A stretch of DNA of 37,858 bases, from the NCBI RefSeq assembly GCF_025753815.1, contig NZ_JAOWRF010000192.1, forward strand, positions 1-37,858, given 5' to 3'. The DNA is from Plectonema radiosum NIES-515. GTDB taxonomy: Bacteria; Cyanobacteriota; Cyanobacteriia; Cyanobacteriales; Nostocaceae. A program made the position numbers and the translations under genes. The notes beneath the pieces were generated by a model that saw only the letters and a program-made list of their open reading frames with translations, was not told where the DNA came from and did not search any database. Below, one piece after another: positions 26,827 through 34,600 of the stretch (positions are counted from its first letter, which is position 1; every line of letters begins with the position of its first letter).

Positions 26827-27885
26827 TTAATTTGGAATCCCAACCTGTCCCATACCCATCGCAGTTTTCCTGCCAATTCCCGCATAGGTGGCGAAGTGGG
26901 CTAAGATAGTGGCGATTCTGGCTTGTTCGCTGTCTGCAAATTTATATTTAACTAATCCCTCTGCACCTATTTCTGCTCCACCTTCCATTTTCATCGCGTA
27001 GGTTTTGAGTTCGTAGGCTGAAACTATCCCATTCCATTCGATTTTGGGGAATTTTAAGGCTTCTGGTGCCAATATATTCCAACGTCGCAATAGTCCATTA
27101 AAAACCAATTCGGGTAGAGGAAAAAGTTGGACGTTTTTACCTTGTTTGAAGCTGGTGGGGGTGAGAAACTTCAAGTCGATTGCATTTTGGGTTGGTAATT
27201 GGGCAAGTTTCTCGAAGCTGGTTGCTTGGGTAATGTCGATCCAACCATCTAAACGACAGGGTATTCCCGCTAAAGTAATTTCTGCACCCAAGTCTGCGTT
27301 CATTCCCCACAACAGAGGTGCAAGTAATTCTTTTTGTAATAAGCTGATTTTGAGTAGGTTTTTCTTAAAAGAACAGTATTCCCATCCCATTGTTATGGGT
27401 AGGGTTTCTTGTTGATGTAGGGTTTCGGCTAATTCTGGATTAGTATTGGCAAACCAGCGAAAACACAATGCATGGATAGCACGTCCGATGGTTGGGGGAA
27501 GCGGTTGAACTGAGGAAATGGCTATTTGAATTCTGTGTAGGGAGTCGGTATCTACCTCTACACCACCGATTTGGTAGGGTTTTTCTCGCCATTTTACCAA
27601 GGTATTTTGTGCGATTTGCAAACAGAGCGATCGCATTAAATTTTCGTATAAATTTGCTTCCGGCAGTACGGGCATGATTTTTGTCACACCATCGGTTTTA
27701 CCTAGGGGTATCCAGATGGGTGCAGTGTCAACTTCTGTTAGCCATTCGCTTAGGGAAATTGGTGTAGATGATGTTTCCATTTGGCGTAAAATTACACTTA
27801 ATCCGGCGAAAGTTGGTTCTATTTTTGTCTTATTTTGTAAGGCTTTTGCGGTATTGTTGCTATCAGTATCTTTGGTAAAAGTCAT
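26827..27885 (-). CDS. cas6: Cas6-type pre-crRNA endoribonuclease with N-terminal extension
   Basis: Cas6 cuts the repeat RNA to give crRNAs with an 8-nt 5' handle. The RAMP part runs from about residue 110 (LHRIQIAISSVQPL, then PPTIGRAIHALCFRWF with a candidate catalytic His) to the end. It closes with the glycine-rich loop YAGIGRKTAMGMGQV, diagnostic for Cas6. The preceding ~105 residues (METSSTPISLSEWLTEVD and on) are not part of the usual Cas6 core and I do not recognise them. I used the ATG at 27885; a GTG at 27894 is possible. The start overlaps the cas5 stop, so the two are translationally coupled. Confidence 0.85.
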   Translation of the reverse strand: MTFTKDTDSNNTAKALQNKTKIEPTFAGLSVILRQMETSSTPISLSEWLTEVDTAPIWIPLGKTDGVTKIMPVLPEANLYENLMRSLCLQIAQNTLVKWREKPYQIGGVEVDTDSLHRIQIAISSVQPLPPTIGRAIHALCFRWFANTNPELAETLHQQETLPITMGWEYCSFKKNLLKISLLQKELLAPLLWGMNADLGAEITLAGIPCRLDGWIDITQATSFEKLAQLPTQNAIDLKFLTPTSFKQGKNVQLFPLPELVFNGLLRRWNILAPEALKFPKIEWNGIVSAYELKTYAMKMEGGAEIGAEGLVKYKFADSEQARIATILAHFATYAGIGRKTAMGMGQVGIPN

Positions 27886-28618
27886 AACGGGCACTAGTAG
27901 AACGGAGTTGTAATGGTAAAAATCCTGGTTCTATTATCCGGTCTTTGTCAATTTGGGCTTTCTCGTTGGAAAATGGATTGATGCGGTTAAAGGTGGTTTT
28001 TTTACCCAAATCATCCATTGGTTGCACGGTAAAACTATTGCTGGGGTTGGGTGTAAAGGTGGGTGTGTCGGTTTGTTGGGTTGCGTCTGGAAGAAATTGG
28101 AAAAAGCAACCTTTTTTACCAAAATAATTGATTTGGGCGAACAGTTGGGTTAATTGTGTTAATTTGTCGCATTCTCCCGCACAAATTTTTAATTCTCCTT
28201 GTAAATGTATCCATTCCCGAAATACAAACCCTTCTAGCATGGGAACTGTGGAGCGATTTTTGTCGGCTTTATCTGTGGTTTGGTCGTAATATCGTAGTTT
28301 GTAACCGTTGCGATTGACTACCAATTGTTCTGGTGGGAGAAGGTATATCTGCAAATCCCGAATCCAGGTAAATTCGCTTTTTATCCAAATCTCAAAGTCG
28401 TTTTGATGGTGTTTTCCCTGGCTTTCCAGTAATGCTTTAAGTAACGCCATTTTGATAGCATAGGGTGTCGGTACCAAATTGGAACGTGCAGCTTTGCTGG
28501 TTGCGTCAGAGCGTTTGAGGGTGAACAAACTCACAGGTTGGTAGCTAACGGTAAGCCATTTTGACCTTGGAGACCCAGGGGGATTGGAATTTTGAGAATT
28601 ATTCAACAGATAAGGCAT
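27863..28618 (-). CDS. cas5: CRISPR-associated protein Cas5 (Cascade subunit)
   Basis: Cas5 caps the 5' handle of the crRNA in type I effector complexes. The 251-residue protein starts at ATG 28618 (MPYLLNNSQ), 5 nt after GGAGAG, and overlaps the cas7 stop by 20 bp. A longer frame from 28696 would overlap cas7 by 98 bp and is rejected. The WLTVSYQPVSLFTLKRSD and RSNLVPTPYAIKMALLKALL blocks fit a Cas5 RAMP fold: first strand, then the helix following an Arg-rich loop. The subtype is not clear; it is not like Csc1. Position between cas7 and cas6 supports the call. Confidence 0.78.
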   Translation of the reverse strand: MPYLLNNSQNSNPPGSPRSKWLTVSYQPVSLFTLKRSDATSKAARSNLVPTPYAIKMALLKALLESQGKHHQNDFEIWIKSEFTWIRDLQIYLLPPEQLVVNRNGYKLRYYDQTTDKADKNRSTVPMLEGFVFREWIHLQGELKICAGECDKLTQLTQLFAQINYFGKKGCFFQFLPDATQQTDTPTFTPNPSNSFTVQPMDDLGKKTTFNRINPFSNEKAQIDKDRIIEPGFLPLQLRSTSARYDFYQRY

Positions 28619-29624
28619 TATCGCTCTCCCAGGGTTGCCCTTGTATAATAATTGCTTCGATTTGTTCGGCAAATTCTGCCATTGAATCAAATTCAAAGCA
28701 GTGAATTGTCCCTTCCCCGTTGAGGTTGTTTAAGGTGTTAGCCAAACTATTGATTTGACGGTTATAGCTTTCTTCTAATGGACTCAACATCGGTGCGGGA
28801 CAGCGACGGGTGCTGACGGTAATCACTCCTTCAAAATGGTCTGGGTGGGGTAAATGGGTATTACGCTTGGCTCCGTTGGGTTGCATGTAGGTGTAGAGTA
28901 CGCTTTTGAGTAATGCGTCTAAGCGTTGTTTGCGTTCGGTAATATCAATGCTGTAACTGAAGTTATGGGGGTTGTAACCAATGCGGAAGGCTTCAATATT
29001 CAGGACGGTTGCGTATAAACCAGAACTTACTTGCACGTTGTAGGGTGTGGGATTTTCGACACCATATTTAGCGTGAAAATAGCTTTGGGTTTTGACAAAT
29101 GTGGGCAAACCAACCACTGCACCAAATTCAATTACAGACTCGCGTTTGAGGGTTTTTCCCCCCTTATCAACAAGCATGAATCCTTCTAAATCGCTGATGG
29201 TACAGATTTTGAGAAAATTATCGATATTGGAAACTAAATCTATTTCGTCTTTTTTCTCTTCATTTTTTTTCCCTTTTTTCTCTTCATCTTTATCTTGATT
29301 TTTATTTTTTATTCTTACTATTTCCAGAATTTTTGTGTCTACATCAAATTTAATTCTATCGGGGTTAAATTGTTTTCCACCTGCGGATAAACTCAAGTTT
29401 GATTCCAGTGCAATGCGGTGTAAATGTTCGGCTTGAATATGTTTGAGCATATCACCCGAAATGCCATTTACATATTCAGGTTCGTTCATTCCTTTTTGAA
29501 TGATGTAAAATCGACGGGTTAATGATTGATTTCCTTCGTTTCCTTCGTTGTTTAATGCATGAATTTGCCAGGAAAGTAAACCGCTAATGGAAAGGGAATA
29601 AATGGATAATTTGTTGTTGGACAT
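28599..29624 (-). CDS. cas7: CRISPR-associated Cas7, DevR/Cst2-like family
   Basis: Cas7 forms the backbone that holds the crRNA in the type I effector complex. The N-terminus, LSIYSLSISGLLSWQIHALN followed by NEGNEGNQ, is the signature of the DevR autoregulator-type Cas7 family. Later blocks (VIEFGAVVGLPTFVKTQ, then NPTPYNVQVSSGLYATVLNI) fit the RRM-like core. At about residues 107-128 there is a run of Lys/Glu/Asp (KDEEKKGKKNEEKKDEI), an unstructured charged insert. The 341-residue length is normal. The start has no evident ribosome site. Confidence 0.88.
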   Translation of the reverse strand: MSNNKLSIYSLSISGLLSWQIHALNNEGNEGNQSLTRRFYIIQKGMNEPEYVNGISGDMLKHIQAEHLHRIALESNLSLSAGGKQFNPDRIKFDVDTKILEIVRIKNKNQDKDEEKKGKKNEEKKDEIDLVSNIDNFLKICTISDLEGFMLVDKGGKTLKRESVIEFGAVVGLPTFVKTQSYFHAKYGVENPTPYNVQVSSGLYATVLNIEAFRIGYNPHNFSYSIDITERKQRLDALLKSVLYTYMQPNGAKRNTHLPHPDHFEGVITVSTRRCPAPMLSPLEESYNRQINSLANTLNNLNGEGTIHCFEFDSMAEFAEQIEAIIIQGQPWESDNALSVE

Positions 29625-29709
29625 TTTGTGGTATTACTAGTTATTTTTTTAACGCAGAGTTACGCAAAGTACGCGCGGAGTTTCGCAGAGGTAAGAGGAA
29701 ACCAGAGGA

Positions 29710-31536
29710 TTATGCGGCTTCTGTTTCGTCGGTTTCATCGGGTTCTTTATCTGTGGTATCTGTGTTTTTTCCTTTGCCCCAACCTTTGGCATATCCGTAG
29801 GCAATTAAGAGGTTTGCAATTAAGCTAGAACCGTATTTATCAATTAAGTTAATTAATCTATCTAAGTCGTCTTTTGTTGTCCAAATGCGGCGAGGTTTAT
29901 TTTGTTTTCTTAATTCGTCGTCAATACGTAGATTTTCGTTTTCATAAGTTGCTAAAAATGAGCTAATTTCAATTATAAAATCTTTTTTTGAACCCGATTG
30001 AGCAGTTAAACGCTGTGCTAAACCATAGATTCTTTCCCAGCCAGTTTCTTTGCTTTTTCCGTCTTTATCGCGGATAGTTCCAGCGTAAACGGTAGCGCTA
30101 TTGATGGCTTTAGCAAGATTTAAAAATCCTGGGTCTTCAGTGATTTCTGTTAATTTCCAATCCTGGTCATTTTGACGCAGTTTTGTATTCAAGTTTCTGA
30201 CCATTAAATCGATTCCCTGTTTTGAAAATAATACAATTCTAGAATTAACATCTGCGAGCTTTTTTGTCACATAATCCGCATAGGTGACTTGGAAGCGGAA
30301 AAATTGGTATAAGTCATTACCAGTAATAAAATCTCGATAAGCTGCGAGTAGTTCACTGTTTCCCTCATCGATGGAAAGCGATCGCACTACTTTGAGATGT
30401 TCTTCTAAAATATTCTGGTAGTCGTGCAATTCATTGCTGTGATGTGGATGTATCCAAGCTGGTAATCCTAAGCTGAAGAGTTCTTTGACTCCATAAACTT
30501 GTCCTTTGGAACCGAAATTAGTCCCCGCAAAGTTGCTGACAAAGTAGTTTACAGGTTTGTCCCAGATATCAAAATCATCTTCTTGTTCTTCAGTTTCCCT
30601 ATTTTCTAAAGCTTGATGATGATTGAGCAATTCTTGACAAAATCGTAATATCAATTCTGCATCAAATCGGGCAGTTCCATGACCTCCGACCGGGGGATTA
30701 TGTACTAATAGCTTCTTGAGTATATCCCTATATTTACTTAATGATATATCTTGAGGCTGTAAAGCAAAAACTCTCCAATCAAAGACTCTATCGGAAATTT
30801 TCACCCGTTCAGCGATCGCAAAATGAAATAACCCTGTCGCAATTAACCACAAATTCAACCAATCTGCTTTTTGTGAGTCTTCTTTGTTGTGGTCTGCTTT
30901 GACTCGGTTGACTCCTTGGACGGAGGTGGGTAAATAAACTTTTACAGCACTCCCCATACTTGGTAATTTGCAACCCGTTGCTTTATGAAATAAGTCAGCA
31001 ACTTGTTTGACTCCGGCATTTTCTTGGCTAAAACCTTGAAATAGTGCAGCAAGTAAAGCACCATAATTATCCCGCAGTTCCCAACTACCCAACCAGAGGT
31101 CATTATGATTGCGATCGCACCTCATCTGGGTGAGAAATACACCATTTTGGGTTCTGGAGTCGGGTGGTTTGGGTGTTTCCTCTGCATTTTCTATTTTTCC
31201 TCGATGTTGAAACAGGAAATCTCGGTAAACTTTGCGAGTCTGGGTTTGCTCAACTGTGTCGAAGGGTGTAATTTCTGCGGGAATTTTACTGGTATCGGTT
31301 TTTTGTCCTTTGACGGGAGGGAAAGGGTCTGAGTAAGCAACAAGTTTGATGATTGCTTCTAGGTTGATTGGCTTTTTGAATTGGATTATGTAAGCTGTAC
31401 CCTTGTCAATCAGTTGAATTGCGCTTTTTTGCTTGGTTATTTTGAGAGCATATTCGGCAAGATGCGCTAAACCCAACATAAAAAATGTGTCAGCATAATT
31501 ACTGTAGTTTTTAGTAATGAATAGTCGTTCTATCAT
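29710..31536 (-). CDS. Cas8-like large subunit of type I effector, with Cas11-like tail
   Basis: This first gene of the cas operon codes for 608 residues, the place and size of the large subunit that reads the PAM. I do not recognise the N-terminal 440 residues with certainty; Cas8a1/Csx8- or DevT-type proteins are candidates. No HD nuclease or GGDD motif is seen. The last ~150 residues are helical: FLNLAKAINSATVYAGTIRD, then YGLAQRLTAQSGSKKDFIIE, and LIDKYGSSLIANLLIAYGYA. They recall the Cas11-like tail of type I-D Cas10d. An ATG at 30204, preceded by AGGGA, could start a separate 164-residue Cas11. The extreme C-terminus is acidic (DTTDKEPDETDETEAA). Confidence 0.68.
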   Translation of the reverse strand: MIERLFITKNYSNYADTFFMLGLAHLAEYALKITKQKSAIQLIDKGTAYIIQFKKPINLEAIIKLVAYSDPFPPVKGQKTDTSKIPAEITPFDTVEQTQTRKVYRDFLFQHRGKIENAEETPKPPDSRTQNGVFLTQMRCDRNHNDLWLGSWELRDNYGALLAALFQGFSQENAGVKQVADLFHKATGCKLPSMGSAVKVYLPTSVQGVNRVKADHNKEDSQKADWLNLWLIATGLFHFAIAERVKISDRVFDWRVFALQPQDISLSKYRDILKKLLVHNPPVGGHGTARFDAELILRFCQELLNHHQALENRETEEQEDDFDIWDKPVNYFVSNFAGTNFGSKGQVYGVKELFSLGLPAWIHPHHSNELHDYQNILEEHLKVVRSLSIDEGNSELLAAYRDFITGNDLYQFFRFQVTYADYVTKKLADVNSRIVLFSKQGIDLMVRNLNTKLRQNDQDWKLTEITEDPGFLNLAKAINSATVYAGTIRDKDGKSKETGWERIYGLAQRLTAQSGSKKDFIIEISSFLATYENENLRIDDELRKQNKPRRIWTTKDDLDRLINLIDKYGSSLIANLLIAYGYAKGWGKGKNTDTTDKEPDETDETEAA

Positions 31537-31643
31537 GTGGCGTTAAGCCATGCGTTGTTTGCTGAATTAGTTATAGCATGGGCTTGGAAAAGGGGTATTC
31601 CGACGTTAGATTATCTGACACATCTCAATGAGGAAGTTATATT

Positions 31644-34600
31644 GTTTCAGTCCCGTTTCCTTTCTTTCGCTACGTTTCAAGGTTAGAGTAATTTGCGTTG
31701 CCAGAAGCGTATTTATTGGTTTCAGTCCCGTTTCCTTTCTTTCGCTACGTTTCAAGCCGATGACTTGACCCTGTGATAATTAGCGATTTTTTGTTTCAGT
31801 CCCGTTTCCTTTCTTTCGCTACGTTTCAAGTAGAGCAAACTTGACAACTTTGACAGGGACTGGTAGTTTCAGTCCCGTTTCCTTTCTTTCGCTACGTTTC
31901 AAGTTGAAGTTTGTGGCAAAGTGCAAAAAAATCGCTAATGTTTCAGTCCCGTTTCCTTTCTTTCGCTACGTTTCAAGTCAGTGACCAGCCTTGCTCAATT
32001 GAATTGTATTTATGTTTCAGTCCCGTTTCCTTTCTTTCGCTACGTTTCAAGGATTTGTTCCCACTCCATGTAACTATTTGGAATAAGTTTCAGTCCCGTT
32101 TCCTTTCTTTCGCTACGTTTCAAGAGCGTATATCATTAGAAGTACAAACCCGAATTAATCGTTTCAGTCCCGTTTCCTTTCTTTCGCTACGTTTCAAGAC
32201 GCGATCGCATCTTACTTTGATGAAGATGCGATGTTTCAGTCCCGTTTCCTTTCTTTCGCTACGTTTCAAGCTGCGATATTCATCAACAAAGTTGGCTTCT
32301 TCCGGTTTCAGTCCCGTTTCCTTTCTTTCGCTACGTTTCAAGCCACAGCGAGACAGCTTTCGTTGCAGTGGAAAAAAGACGTTTCAGTCCCGTTTCCTTT
32401 CTTTCGCTACGTTTCAAGTTGCGGTTGCCCTTCTGGGCTACTTGCCATTTCAAGTTTCAGTCCCGTTTCCTTTCTTTCGCTACGTTTCAAGGAAGATTCC
32501 TGCGGATGATTATTTAGAAAATCTTGCTTGCGACGTTTCAGTCCCGTTTCCTTTCTTTCGCTACGTTTCAAGCCGGTCCGTGAATTGCTGGGAAAGCAAC
32601 AGCCGAGTTTCAGTCCCGTTTCCTTTCTTTCGCTACGTTTCAAGCTAGCTCCTGTCAGCGCTTCTGTGAGCGTCCTAGCAGGTTTCAGTCCCGTTTCCTT
32701 TCTTTCGCTACGTTTCAAGGTTTATTTAGTGATGAAAACTCACCAATTACTCTCAGGTTTCAGTCCCGTTTCCTTTCTTTCGCTACGTTTCAAGCTTTAG
32801 AGCGCAATCGCCTATCTAAGCAGCGTAAATGTTTCAGTCCCGTTTCCTTTCTTTCGCTACGTTTCAAGGTCGCAACCATTAAACGTAAGCTTTCCAGATA
32901 TAAAGTTTCAGTCCCGTTTCCTTTCTTTCGCTACGTTTCAAGGTAAGTAACGGTGTAACTAAAAGTGTAACTAATTCGAGTTTCAGTCCCGTTTCCTTTC
33001 TTTCGCTACGTTTCAAGCACTCGGAACTAGTATCGCCCTGAGTTACAACGAAAAGTTTCAGTCCCGTTTCCTTTCTTTCGCTACGTTTCAAGTTGTTATT
33101 GGAGGTGTGGGAAAAATTCCCTCTGGCAGTTTCAGTCCCGTTTCCTTTCTTTCGCTACGTTTCAAGGCTCATGATTTCACCTCAGCGCTATCTTTTTTAT
33201 ACAGTTTCAGTCCCGTTTCCTTTCTTTCGCTACGTTTCAAGTACGATCGCTCGTTTTTGGCTTCAAGAATATTGCAGAGTTTCAGTCCCGTTTCCTTTCT
33301 TTCGCTACGTTTCAAGTACTTCTTTCGACGGACTGCGATCGCCCATTCATGTTTCAGTCCCGTTTCCTTTCTTTCGCTACGTTTCAAGTGTTGACACAAG
33401 GTATAACAACGTTGTACCATTGGTTTCAGTCCCGTTTCCAGGATTCGCTACGTTTCAAGCTAAGTATTTGTACTATAGGCGTCAATAAAATATCGTTTCA
33501 GTCCCGTTTCCAGGATTCGCTACGTTTCAAGGTGATTATCGCGGGAGAGAAGCGGGGGTCTTCAATTAGTTTCAGTCCCGTTTCCTTTCTTTCGCTACGT
33601 TTCAAGGCAAGCGCGGTCTCAAGAGAACGGACATAAGTAGGATGTTTCAGTCCCGTTTCCTTTCTTTCGCTACGTTTCAAGTAAAAGCTGTAACGCTTTT
33701 AATATTACAAAAAGGTTTCAGTCCCGTTTCCAGGATTCGCTACGTTTCAAGCAAAGCGAAAACTATTGTCAAATCCCTTGACTTCTCGTTTCAGTCCCGT
33801 TTCCAGGATTCGCTACGTTTCAAGCGAATATAATAGCGCTGGACGCACAAAGAAAACGTTTCAGTCCCGTTTCCTTTCTTTCGCTACGTTTCAAGAATAG
33901 GCAAACGTTTGCTCAAGAAGTAAACCAGGTTTCAGTCCCGTTTCCTTTCTTTCGCTACGTTTCAAGATATTCACCGCCTACCCCGGTGAATTAACATGCT
34001 CGTTTCAGTCCCGTTTCCAGGATTCGCTACGTTTCAAGCCTTGATTGTAGGGGTAATTGGAATTCCAATTATGTTTCAGTCCCGTTTCCAGGATTCGCTA
34101 CGTTTCAAGCAAGATTTAGCTTTAGCTTCTGGTTGGACTTTGGTTTCAGTCCCGTTTCCAGGATTCGCTACGTTTCAAGTTTTGCTGTTTCCGAAGTGCG
34201 ATCGCAACTTAATGAGTTTCAGTCCCGTTTCCAGGATTCGCTACGTTTCAAGAAAATAATATAACATACTGAATATAATGATTATGATGTTTCAGTCCCG
34301 TTTCCAGGATTCGCTACGTTTCAAGTAAGCGTGGGTATCGATTGCTCTAACGATTGTGGTTTCAGTCCCGTTTCCTTTCTTTCGCTACGTTTCAAGGGGG
34401 ATATTGCCAAACAGTCGGATAACGGTATTTCTGTTTCAGTCCCGTTTCCAGGATTCGCTACGTTTCAAGGAGGAGAACTTTGTTTGCCCGAATTCCCGTA
34501 GAAGAAGAGTTTCAGTCCCGTTTCCAGGATTCGCTACGTTTCAAGGTAAAAGTCGGGGATGAAATTAAGACAGGGCAAATAATGTTTCAGTCCCGTTTCC

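Noticed and set aside
28619-28696. Longer Cas5 start
   Set aside because: It would overlap cas7 by 98 bp; the ATG at 28618 has a good GGAGAG site.
24427-31643. CRISPR-associated transposon of type I-B
   Set aside because: No tnsA/B/C or tniQ genes are present, and the locus has its own cas1-cas2-cas4, which such transposons normally lack.
21497-33203. 15-nt match (CGCTATCTTTTTTAT) between a spacer of array 1 and one of array 2
   Set aside because: It is short and AT-rich, the rest of the two spacers differ, and it can be chance.
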